Positions 7,388 to 14,708 of a stretch of DNA of 64,000 nucleotides are shown in pieces (the first letter of the stretch is position 1; each line of letters begins with the position of its first letter). Made by a program: the position numbers and the translations under genes. The notes below the pieces were generated by a model that saw nothing but the letters and a program-made list of their open reading frames with translations, had not been told where the DNA came from and did no database searches. The DNA comes from Kineococcus gynurae (lineage in GTDB: Bacteria; Actinomycetota; Actinomycetes; Actinomycetales; Kineococcaceae): NCBI RefSeq assembly GCF_050871315.1, contig NZ_JBJLRE010000014.1, one strand, 5' to 3'.

Positions 7388-8212
7388 GTGATGATCGAGG
7401 GGGTCCGCCGCGCCGACGGCTCCCCCTTGGACGTCACCGTCGAGGGCCGCGGGCCCGGGCTCGTGCTGGTGCACGGCGCCCGCGCCGCGGCCGACTACGC
7501 CAAGGTCGCCGACCGGTTCGCGCAGCGCTTCACCGTCCACCGCTACGACCGCGAGGAGCTCGGCGGCGGGGGAGCGCGCTACGCGGTCGCCGACGACGTG
7601 GCCCTGCTCGGTCGGGTGCTGCAGGCCACCGGCGCCCGGCTCGTCCTCGGCCACGGCCTCGGGGGGCTGATCGCCCTGCTCGCCGCCGGGGGGCTGCTGG
7701 AACGCAGCATCGACCGGGTCGCGGTCTACGACGCCGTCCTGCCGTTGGACGGGTCGGTCCCCGAGGAGGCGCTGGAGCAGGCCGCGCGGGCGCTGGCCAC
7801 CGGCCAGTCCGACCTCGCCCTGGCCCACCTCGACCGCCACCTGCGCTCGGGGTCGCGGACCCCGTTCGCCCGCTCCGAACGGGTCCAGCGCCTCCTCGGG
7901 CAGATGCTGGCCCGCACCGACTGGGGTCGTTCCACCGCCGCGCGGCTGCCGCAGGTGCTGGCCGAGACCCGCGCCGGGTTGCAGCTGAACTCGCCCGCCG
8001 AGGCCTACGCCGGGCTGCCGGCCCGGGCGCTGCTGCTGGCCGGGGAACGCAGCCCCGAGCACTTCGTCGCCGCCGCCCGCGAGCTGGCCAACTCCGTGCC
8101 CGCGGCCACGGCCCTCGTCGCGGCCGGCTGCGGGCACGACTCGCTGCTGCGCGCCGCCCGCAAGGTCGTCGACCCGCTGCAACAGTTCCTCGGCGGCGAC
8201 ACGCTGTTCTGA
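7388..8212 (+). CDS. Alpha/beta hydrolase-fold protein lacking nucleophile Ser
   Basis: A 274-residue protein with the alpha/beta hydrolase pattern: LVLVHGARA (oxyanion-loop region, about residue 25), YDREELGGGG, the nucleophile elbow LVLGHGLGGLIALLA (about 85-99), the strand ALLLAGERSPEHF and a C-terminal His in GCGHDSL. The elbow normally reads GHSxGG, but Ser is replaced by Gly (codon GGC), so classical serine hydrolysis should be impossible. It may be a non-catalytic binding protein or use another chemistry. It lies alone between uppP and a convergent SGNH hydrolase. Confidence 0.85.
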   Translation: MMIEGVRRADGSPLDVTVEGRGPGLVLVHGARAAADYAKVADRFAQRFTVHRYDREELGGGGARYAVADDVALLGRVLQATGARLVLGHGLGGLIALLAAGGLLERSIDRVAVYDAVLPLDGSVPEEALEQAARALATGQSDLALAHLDRHLRSGSRTPFARSERVQRLLGQMLARTDWGRSTAARLPQVLAETRAGLQLNSPAEAYAGLPARALLLAGERSPEHFVAAARELANSVPAATALVAAGCGHDSLLRAARKVVDPLQQFLGGDTLF

Positions 8213-8249
8213 GCACCCCCGGGGAGCACGTCCGGGACCCGTCGCGCCG

Positions 8250-8882
8250 CTACCCCCCGAGCCGGTCCAGGAACGCCGTCCAGGCCGGGGCGAGCAGCCC
8301 GGCGAGGCGGGCGTAGCCGGCCGCGCGGGGGTGGGCGCCGTCGTCGGCGGCGACCTCGGCCCGCCACACCGGGTCGACCCGGAGGGCGTCCAGCACCGCC
8401 GCGTAGGGCACCCCGTGGGTGGCGCAGACCTGCGCGAAGGCCGCGTCGAGGACGGCCGTGCGATCGTTGTGGGCCTCCTCGGCGACCGCGGGCGGCCCGG
8501 CCACCAGCACCGCCCAGCCGAGCCCGTCCGCCTCCCGCAGCAGCGCGTCGAGGTTCGCCGCCGAGCGCGCCGGCGGCACCCGGACCCCGGCGGCCGTCGG
8601 CACCGCGGTGGTGTCGTTGACCCCGAAGGAGACGACCACCCCGCCCCGGACGCCCGCGGGCAACCGGGCGACGCACTCGGCCCGCCATCGCGCGAGCACG
8701 TCGGCGCTCGTGTCGCGCCGGACGCCGAGCGGGTACGTCGTGCTCGGCCGACCCGCCGCGTGGGCGCCCGCCGCGAGCCGTCCGAACCAGCCGAGGTGCT
8801 CGGGGTCGCCGACGCCCGCGACGAAGGAGTCCCCGACCGCGCACACCCGCACGTCGGGCCCGTCACCCCCGGCCGCGCTCAC
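8250..8882 (-). CDS. SGNH/GDSL-type esterase
   Basis: A 210-residue hydrolase of the SGNH family: block I VCAVGDSFVAG (catalytic Ser), the block II Gly in the RRDTSAD region, block III GVND (Asn), and C-terminal DGAHP (catalytic Asp-His). No signal peptide is seen, so it is likely cytoplasmic and acts on ester or acyl groups of an unknown substrate. The GTG at 8882 is chosen because it overlaps the corA stop in GTGA and begins next to the conserved block; longer in-frame starts to 8969 lie inside corA. Translation is probably coupled to corA. Confidence 0.85.
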   Translation of the reverse strand: MSAAGGDGPDVRVCAVGDSFVAGVGDPEHLGWFGRLAAGAHAAGRPSTTYPLGVRRDTSADVLARWRAECVARLPAGVRGGVVVSFGVNDTTAVPTAAGVRVPPARSAANLDALLREADGLGWAVLVAGPPAVAEEAHNDRTAVLDAAFAQVCATHGVPYAAVLDALRVDPVWRAEVAADDGAHPRAAGYARLAGLLAPAWTAFLDRLGG

Positions 8883-9856
8883 AACCACCCCGACCGCTTG
8901 AACGCCCGGTACAGCAGCGAGCACGCCGTCACCATCAGCGCCAGGCAGGCGAAGTAGCCGTAGTGCCACTTCAGCTCCGGCATGTTGTCGAAGTTCATGC
9001 CGTAGACCCCCGCGATCAGGGTGGGCAGCGCGAACATCGCGGCCCAGGCCGAGATCCGGCGCATGTCGTCGTTCTGCTGCACCGACACCTGGGCCAGGTG
9101 GGCGCTGAGGATGTCGGTCAGCAACCGGTCGTAACCCTCCACGTGCTCGACCGTGCGGACCAGGTGGTCCAGGACGTCGCGCAGCACGAACAGGGCGTGG
9201 TCGTCGGGGTCGCTGCCGTCGCGGTTCACCAGCTCCCGCAACGGATCCACCAGCGGCGCCGCCGCCCGGCGCACCTCCAGCACCTCCCGTTTCAGGGAGT
9301 AGATGCGTTGCGCGTCGGAGGTGCGGGCGGGGGAGAAGACCTGCTCCTCCATCTCCTCCACGTCCTGCTCCAGCTCCGCGTCGATCGCCACGTAGCCGTC
9401 CACCACGTGGTCCATCACCGCGTGCAGCACCGCCCGCGGGCCCCGCCGCAACCGTCCGCGGCCCGCGTCGCCCTCCAGCTCGCGCCGCACCCCGCGCAAC
9501 GAGCCCACCTCGCCCCGACGCACCGTCACCACGAAGTGCGGACCGACGAACAGCATGATCTCCCCGGTCTCCACCGCCGAGGTCGCGTCGTCGTACTCCA
9601 AGACCTTGAGCACGACGAACACGCTGTCGCCGTAGCGCTCCACCTTGGGGCGCTGGTGCCCGACCACGGCGTCCTCCACCGCGAGGCGGTGCAGCCGCAG
9701 GTCCCCGGCCACCTCGTCGAACTCCGCCCGCGTCGGGTCCTTCATCCCGATCCAGACGAAGTCGCCGTCCCCGGGCAGGCAGGCCGTCAGGGCCGCGTCG
9801 AGGTCGGAGACCTCCCGGCGCTCGCCGTCGATGTAGTGCGCCACGTCCACGATCAC
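8879..9856 (-). CDS. corA: CorA family magnesium/divalent cation channel
   Basis: A 325-residue CorA-type protein. A soluble N-terminal alpha/beta domain (FVWIGMKDPTRAEFDEV, VLKVLEYDD) and a long helical stalk (about 140-255) lead to two C-terminal membrane helices carrying the selectivity motif YGMNF, followed by MPEL. It would form a pentameric Mg2+ (or Co2+/Ni2+) channel in the cytoplasmic membrane. The GTG at 9856 is preferred over far upstream starts, which run through the divergent phosphatase gene. The following SGNH gene overlaps it by 4 bases. Confidence 0.93.
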   Translation of the reverse strand: MIVDVAHYIDGERREVSDLDAALTACLPGDGDFVWIGMKDPTRAEFDEVAGDLRLHRLAVEDAVVGHQRPKVERYGDSVFVVLKVLEYDDATSAVETGEIMLFVGPHFVVTVRRGEVGSLRGVRRELEGDAGRGRLRRGPRAVLHAVMDHVVDGYVAIDAELEQDVEEMEEQVFSPARTSDAQRIYSLKREVLEVRRAAAPLVDPLRELVNRDGSDPDDHALFVLRDVLDHLVRTVEHVEGYDRLLTDILSAHLAQVSVQQNDDMRRISAWAAMFALPTLIAGVYGMNFDNMPELKWHYGYFACLALMVTACSLLYRAFKRSGWL

Positions 9857-9924
9857 CCGAGCAGTCTGCCCGCGTCGCCCCGCCTCTGCCGCCCGCCGGA
9901 CCGGGGCGCCGGCCGGAGGCGACG

Positions 9925-9930
9925 TAGGCT
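9925..9930 (+). promoter_or_regulatory. -10 element TAGGCT of a leaderless gene
   Basis: TAGGCT ends 7 bases before the GTG at 9938; no ribosome-binding site is present. Confidence 0.5.
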
Positions 9931-9937
9931 TCCGCGG

Positions 9938-10681
9938 GTGCCGACCCTCCTGCTCGTGCGACACGGGCGCAGCACCGCCAACACCTCCGGGGTCCTCGCC
10001 GGGTGGACCCCGGGCGTCGCCCTCGACGACACCGGCCGGGCGCAGGCCGACGCGCTCGGCGCCCGGCTCGCCGCGCTGCCGCTGGTCACCGCGGTCGTCT
10101 CCCCGCTGCAGCGCTGCCGCGAGACCGCCGACCGGCTGCTCGCCTCCGGCGAGCACCGCCCCGTCCCCGTCGTCGACGACCGGCTGGGGGAGGCGCACTA
10201 CGGGTCCTGGACCGGCGCGCAGATCAGCAAGCTGACCAAGGAACCGTTGTGGCGCACCGTGCAGGCGCACCCCTCGGCGGCCATCTTCCCCGGCGCCGAC
10301 CCCGAGGGCCGTCCCGGCGAGGGGCTGGCGGCCATGCAGGCCCGCTCCGTGGCCGCGGTCCGCGAGCACGACGCCCGGGTCGCGGCCGAGCACGGGCCCG
10401 ACGCCCTCTGGCTGGCCGTCTCCCACGGCGACGTCATCAAGGGGATCCTCGCCGACGCCCTCGGCCTGCACCTCGACCAGTTCCAGCGGATCACCGCCGA
10501 CCCCTGCTCGGTCTCGGTCGTCCGCTACGCGCCGCTGCGCCCCTTCGTGCTGCGGATGAACGACTGCGGGGGCGACCTCGGCGGTCTCGTCCCCCCGAAG
10601 AAGCGGCGTCGGCGCGCGCCCGGCGCCGCAGCCGTCCCCGCGGTCGACGCCTCGGACGCCGTCGTCGGCGGTGGCGCGTAG
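9938..10681 (+). CDS. Histidine phosphatase (MSMEG_4193-like)
   Basis: A 247-residue histidine phosphatase/phosphoglycerate mutase-like protein. The catalytic RHG is in LLLVRHGRSTANTSG near the N-terminus, further family features are the phosphate-pocket Arg in SPLQRCRETAD and the Glu in LGEAHYGSWTG, and the second catalytic His is in AVSHGDVIKGIL. The C-terminus is a basic and Ala-rich tail (PPKKRRRRAPG). It would dephosphorylate an unknown substrate through a phospho-His intermediate. It heads a block with DUF3090 and a kinase-like gene that is conserved in actinobacteria (from memory). Confidence 0.9.
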   Translation: MPTLLLVRHGRSTANTSGVLAGWTPGVALDDTGRAQADALGARLAALPLVTAVVSPLQRCRETADRLLASGEHRPVPVVDDRLGEAHYGSWTGAQISKLTKEPLWRTVQAHPSAAIFPGADPEGRPGEGLAAMQARSVAAVREHDARVAAEHGPDALWLAVSHGDVIKGILADALGLHLDQFQRITADPCSVSVVRYAPLRPFVLRMNDCGGDLGGLVPPKKRRRRAPGAAAVPAVDASDAVVGGGA

Positions 10682-10684
10682 GGT
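10679..10684 (+). promoter_or_regulatory. -10 element TAGGGT of DUF3090 gene
   Basis: TAGGGT ends 7 bases before the ATG at 10692 and overlaps the stop of the phosphatase gene. The DUF3090 gene can therefore be transcribed as a leaderless mRNA from inside the block. Confidence 0.5.
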
Positions 10685-10691
10685 CACGACC

Positions 10692-11249
10692 ATGCCCGTG
10701 CACGACTACGACCCCCCGGAACGCTTCGTGGCCGGCACCGTCGGCGAACCCGGTTCCCGCACGTTCTTCCTGCAGGCCCGGCGCGGGACCCGGATGACCA
10801 CCGTCGCGCTGGAGAAGGCCCAGGTCGCCGCCCTCGCCGAACGGGTCGCGGAGCTGCTGGACGAGGTCGTGCGCCGCAGCGGCGGCCAGGCCCCCGTCCC
10901 GGCGCTGGCCACCACCGGCAGCGAGGACACCGCGCCCCTGGAGACCCCCATCGAGGAGGAGTTCCGGGTCGGCACCATGAGCCTGGCCTGGGACGGCGAG
11001 CGCGACGTCGTCGTCATCGAGTGCTTCGAGGTCGACGAGGACGGGGACGGACCCGAGGAGGAGGTCCTCGGTTCGCCCGACCCCTCCCGGGCCGTCCTGC
11101 GCGTCTCCCTCGACGGGGTCGGCGCCCGCGCCTTCACCACCCGGGCGCTGGCCCTCGTCGCGGCCGGCCGTCCGCCCTGCCCGTTCTGCACCAACCCCCT
11201 GGACGCCACCGGCCACATCTGCCCACGCGCGAACGGGTACCGGCGCTGA
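10692..11249 (+). CDS. DUF3090 family protein with zinc-binding-like C-terminus
   Basis: A 185-residue protein starting MPVHDYDPPERFVAGTVGEPGSRTFFLQA, the typical DUF3090 start. It has a helical mid-section and ends CPFCTNPLDATGHICPRANGYRR, where three Cys and one His could bind a metal. The biochemical role is unknown. It is placed between a histidine phosphatase and a kinase-like protein, a grouping that suggests an adaptor or regulatory subunit (inference). The downstream gene appears to start within its stop codon. Confidence 0.88.
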   Translation: MPVHDYDPPERFVAGTVGEPGSRTFFLQARRGTRMTTVALEKAQVAALAERVAELLDEVVRRSGGQAPVPALATTGSEDTAPLETPIEEEFRVGTMSLAWDGERDVVVIECFEVDEDGDGPEEEVLGSPDPSRAVLRVSLDGVGARAFTTRALALVAAGRPPCPFCTNPLDATGHICPRANGYRR

Positions 11250-12175
11250 CCCCGCCCTCCGGGGGACCCGGCTCCGGTGGCGTCTTCGCCGGGGTCGAGG
11301 AGCAGGAGGCGCTGGCCCGCCTCGCCGGCGGCGAGCTGGAGGTCCGCGGTCGACTCGTCGACGCCTCCAACGCGACCCTCTACGCGGTGGTCCACGACGC
11401 GGAGGGCCGCGAGCTGCCCTGCGTCTACAAGCCCGTCGCCGGGGAGCGACCCCTGTGGGACTTCCCCGACGACACCCTGGCCCGCCGCGAGGTGGCCGCC
11501 TACGTCGTCTCCGCCGCCACCGGCTTCGACGTCGTGCCCCCCACCGTCTTCCGCGACGGACCGGCCGGCGAGGGCAGCGTGCAGCTCTGGTTGAGCCCCC
11601 TCGGATCCGACCCCGGTCCCGACCCCGCGGACGGGACCGCCACCGACGAGGAGGAGGACGCGGGGGAGGACGTCGAGGAGATCCCGCTGCCCACCCCCGG
11701 TGCCGACCTCATCGACATCCTCAGCCCCCGCCGCGTCCCCGAGGGCTGGCTCACCGTCCTGCACGCCGAGGACGGCCGCGGCCGCCCCGTGGTCCTCGCC
11801 CACGCCGACGACGAACGCCTGCGCCGCATCGCGCTGCTCGACGCCGTGGTCAACAACGCCGACCGCAAGGGCGGGCACGTCCTGCCCGGCCGCGACGGCG
11901 GCGTCCACGGCGTCGACCACGGGCTGACCTTCCACGTCGAGCCCAAGCTCCGGACCGTGCTGTGGGGCTGGGCCGGGCACCGCCTGAGCGGGTCCGAGCG
12001 CGACGTCCTCACCCGGCTGGCCGACGCCCTGCAGGGCGAGCTCGGCGAGCAGCTGAGCGCCCTGCTCGCCGTCGAGGAGGTCGTGGCCACCCTGGAACGC
12101 GTCCAGCACCTCCTGGACACCGACCGCCTGCCCCGCCCCCACCGCGGCAACCCGCTGCCCTGGCCGCCCTTCTGA
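11246..12175 (+). CDS. SCO1664-like protein with PI3/4-kinase-like fold
   Basis: About 309 residues. Kinase-like features: VYKPVAGERPLWDFP (candidate ATP-binding Lys), LLDAVVNNADRKGGHVL (candidate catalytic loop) and HGVDHGLTFH (candidate metal-binding Asp). An acidic insert lies near residue 140. No ATG, GTG or TTG start exists between 11021 and the first conserved residues. The nearest candidate is CTG at 11246, which overlaps the DUF3090 stop as CTGA; a start further in is possible. It would phosphorylate an unknown lipid or protein. It is tightly linked to the phosphatase, DUF3090 and mshC. Confidence 0.85.
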   Translation: MTPPSGGPGSGGVFAGVEEQEALARLAGGELEVRGRLVDASNATLYAVVHDAEGRELPCVYKPVAGERPLWDFPDDTLARREVAAYVVSAATGFDVVPPTVFRDGPAGEGSVQLWLSPLGSDPGPDPADGTATDEEEDAGEDVEEIPLPTPGADLIDILSPRRVPEGWLTVLHAEDGRGRPVVLAHADDERLRRIALLDAVVNNADRKGGHVLPGRDGGVHGVDHGLTFHVEPKLRTVLWGWAGHRLSGSERDVLTRLADALQGELGEQLSALLAVEEVVATLERVQHLLDTDRLPRPHRGNPLPWPPF

Positions 12176-12197
12176 GGGTCGACCCCCCACCGACGGG

Positions 12198-12203
12198 TAC
12201 GTT
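12198..12203 (+). promoter_or_regulatory. -10 element TACGTT of mshC
   Basis: TACGTT ends 6 bases before the mshC GTG, in leaderless spacing. Confidence 0.45.
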
Positions 12204-12209
12204 GACCCC

Positions 12210-13511
12210 GTGCGTTCCTGGCCCGCCCCCGCCCCGTCCACCCTGCCCGGCGAGGGCCTCCTCCCCGGTCGCGGACCGCGGGTCGTCCTGCACGACACCG
12301 CGACGGGGCAGCGGCACCCCACCGGCCCCCAGGACGTCGCGGGCGAGGCCACCCTCTACGTCTGCGGGATCACCCCCTACGACGCGACCCACCTCGGCCA
12401 CGCCAACACCTACGTCGCCTTCGACCTGCTCGGACGGGCCTGGCGCGACGCCGGGCACCGCGTCCGGTACGTCCAGAACGTCACCGACGTCGACGACCCC
12501 CTGCTGGAACGGGCCACCGCCACCGGCGTCGACTGGCAGGAGCTCGCCGCCTCCCAGGTCCAGCTGTTCCGCGACGACATGACGGCGCTCGCGGTCGTCC
12601 CGCCGGAGCAGTACCTCGGCGTGGTCGAGGCCGTCGACCTGGTCGCCCAGGGCGTGCGGGACCTGCTCGCCGCCGGTGCCGCCTACCGGGTCGCGGGCCG
12701 GGAGGGCGAGCCCGACGGCGACGTGTACTTCGCCATCGGGTCCGACCCGGCGTTCGGTCAGGTGTCGGGCTACGACGAGGCGACCATGCTGCGGTTGTCG
12801 GCCGAACGCGGGGGCGACCCCGACCGCCCGGGCAAGCAGCACCCCCTGGACCCGTTGCTGTGGCGGGTGGAACGGCCCGGGGAACCGGCCTGGGACGCCG
12901 ACGTCCTCGGCCGCGGCCGGCCCGGCTGGCACATCGAGTGCACGGCGATCGCGTTGCAGCACCTGGGGATGCCGATCGACGTCCAGGCCGGGGGCAGCGA
13001 CCTGGTGTTCCCCCACCACGAGATGGGGGCCGCGCACGCCGACCTCCTGCGCCCGGACGCGCAGCCGTTCGCCCGGGTCTACGCGCACTCGGGGATGGTC
13101 GCTCTCGACGGCGAGAAGATGAGCAAGTCCAGGGGCAACCTGGTCCTGGTCTCGAAGCTCCTCGCCGCCGGGGAGGACGCGGCCGTCGTCCGGCTGGCGA
13201 TCGTGGCCCACCACTGGCGCGCCGACTGGGAGTGGACCGACGCCGTCCTGGGCGAGGCCCGCGACCGGTTCGCGACCTGGCGTCGCGCGTTCGCCGCGCC
13301 GGCCGGTCCCGACGGGGCCGCGGTGCTGGCCGCGGTCCGGGCGCGGCTGGCCGACGACCTCGACGCCCCGGCCGCGATCGCGGCGGTCGACGCCTGGGCC
13401 GCCGCCGCCCTGGCCGGCTCCGGTGACGACGGGGGGGCGCCGGACCTGGTGCGCCGCACCGTGCTCGGGTTGCTGGGGGTCGCGGTGCCGGTCGAGGACC
13501 GGGAGGGCTGA
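12210..13511 (+). CDS. mshC: Mycothiol ligase MshC
   Basis: A 433-residue cysteinyl-tRNA synthetase paralogue that joins cysteine to GlcN-Ins using ATP, the penultimate step of mycothiol synthesis in the cytoplasm. Visible signatures are the zinc-site Cys and HIGH-like motif in LYVCGITPYDATHLGHAN, WHIECTAIALQHLG, GGSDLVFPHHE and the KMSKS loop in GEKMSKSRGN. The short C-terminal region, lacking the tRNA-anticodon domain of CysRS, distinguishes MshC. The LLM gene starts 3 bases after the stop, suggesting co-transcription. Confidence 0.96.
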   Translation: MRSWPAPAPSTLPGEGLLPGRGPRVVLHDTATGQRHPTGPQDVAGEATLYVCGITPYDATHLGHANTYVAFDLLGRAWRDAGHRVRYVQNVTDVDDPLLERATATGVDWQELAASQVQLFRDDMTALAVVPPEQYLGVVEAVDLVAQGVRDLLAAGAAYRVAGREGEPDGDVYFAIGSDPAFGQVSGYDEATMLRLSAERGGDPDRPGKQHPLDPLLWRVERPGEPAWDADVLGRGRPGWHIECTAIALQHLGMPIDVQAGGSDLVFPHHEMGAAHADLLRPDAQPFARVYAHSGMVALDGEKMSKSRGNLVLVSKLLAAGEDAAVVRLAIVAHHWRADWEWTDAVLGEARDRFATWRRAFAAPAGPDGAAVLAAVRARLADDLDAPAAIAAVDAWAAAALAGSGDDGGAPDLVRRTVLGLLGVAVPVEDREG

Positions 13512-13514
13512 GCC

Positions 13515-14573
13515 GTGCCCGCGCCCGGGACGCCGTTGCGTCGACTGGGTTTTCTCACCATGGGGACCTTCGACCCGGCCGACCCCGGACCGGGGCACGC
13601 CTTCACGCTCGACCTCATGGTCCTCGGCGAGGAGCTGGGTCTGGACTCCGTCTGGTTGCGCCACCGGCACCTGCAACCGGGCATCTCCTCGCCGACGGCG
13701 ATCCTGGCCGCGGCCACCCAGCGGACGTCGCGGATCGAGCTGGGGACGGCCGTCACCCCGCTGGGGTGGGAGAACCCGCTGCGGCTGGCGGAGGACCTGG
13801 GCACCGTCGACGTGCTCAGCGGCGGCCGGCTCAACCCCGGGTTCTCGACCGGACGGCCCATGAACTTCGAGGCCTACCGCGACGCGTTGTACCCGGGCAC
13901 GGCCGACGCCGAGGAGTTCGGCTACGAGCGGATGGAACGGCTGCTGCGGGCCCTGGCCGGTGAGCAGGTCTCGACGCTGACCGGGACCCGGGGCGTCGAG
14001 GTGTTCTCGCCCCGGGTGGAACCGCACGCGCCGGGGCTGCTGCGCCGCACCTGGTTCGGGGCGGGCAGCACCCGCTCGGCGGTGTGGGCCGGCGAGCACG
14101 GGCTGAACCTGCTGTCCTCCTCGATCGTCAAGGCCGAACCGCTGGAACCGGGTGGTCCCGAGGTCACGGACTTCGCGACCGTGCAGGCCGCGCAGGTGGG
14201 CGCGTTCCGGGCCGCGCACCCGGCCGGGGCGGCGGCCCGGGCCTCGCAGGGACTCGTGGTCGTGCCGACCGACTCGGCCACCGCGGCGCAGCGTTCCGCC
14301 TACGCCGCCTACGCCGAGGCGCGCCTGCCCCGGACCCGCGCACCGCAGGGACCCGCCCGGATGATGTTCGCCCCCGACCTGGTGGGTCCGGCCGAGCGGA
14401 TCGCCGAGGAGCTCTACGCCCACGCCGGGTTCCGCGCGGTCGACGAGGTGGTCTTCGCCCTGCCGTTCGCGTTCCAGCCCGAGGACTACCGGCAGATCCT
14501 CACCGACCTGGCCACCCGGCTCGGGCCCCTGCTGGGCTGGGAACCCCGGGAACCCCGGGAAACCCAGACGTAA
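13515..14573 (+). CDS. LLM-class flavin-dependent oxidoreductase (second)
   Basis: A 352-residue luciferase-like protein: FLTMGTFDPAD at the first strand, SVWLRHRHLQPG, RIELGTAVTPLGWENPLRLAEDL and VLSGGRLNPGFSTGRP. It differs clearly from the oxidoreductase at 2888-4000. The GTG start lies 3 bases after mshC, so the two are probably one transcript; a link to mycothiol chemistry is possible but unproven. The C-terminus ends in short repeated Glu-Pro-Arg codons. Confidence 0.88.
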   Translation: MPAPGTPLRRLGFLTMGTFDPADPGPGHAFTLDLMVLGEELGLDSVWLRHRHLQPGISSPTAILAAATQRTSRIELGTAVTPLGWENPLRLAEDLGTVDVLSGGRLNPGFSTGRPMNFEAYRDALYPGTADAEEFGYERMERLLRALAGEQVSTLTGTRGVEVFSPRVEPHAPGLLRRTWFGAGSTRSAVWAGEHGLNLLSSSIVKAEPLEPGGPEVTDFATVQAAQVGAFRAAHPAGAAARASQGLVVVPTDSATAAQRSAYAAYAEARLPRTRAPQGPARMMFAPDLVGPAERIAEELYAHAGFRAVDEVVFALPFAFQPEDYRQILTDLATRLGPLLGWEPREPRETQT

Positions 14574-14607
14574 CCGGGCGGGGTGCTCCACCGAAACCCG
14601 TCGACGG

Positions 14608-14699
14608 TTCACTGTCGCTCAACGACGTCTCCCCGCGGGAGGCGGTGACCCGGGTCGCCGCCGCGCCGGGGCCGCGTCTCCCGTCCCGACGACAGTGAG
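14608..14699 (+). promoter_or_regulatory. Inverted repeat in the ammonium transporter leader
   Basis: TTCACTGTCG (14608-14617) and CGACAGTGAG (14690-14699) are complementary at 9 of 10 positions and flank the whole leader, ending next to the start codon region. They could be paired operators or the base of an mRNA structure hiding the ribosome-binding site. No clear GlnR consensus is seen. Confidence 0.35.
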
Positions 14700-14708
14700 C
14701 AGGTACCC

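Noticed and set aside
14582..14603. GAAAC in the amt leader as a GlnR box
   Set aside because: The partner half (GTnAC) at the right spacing is not present, so the match is too weak.
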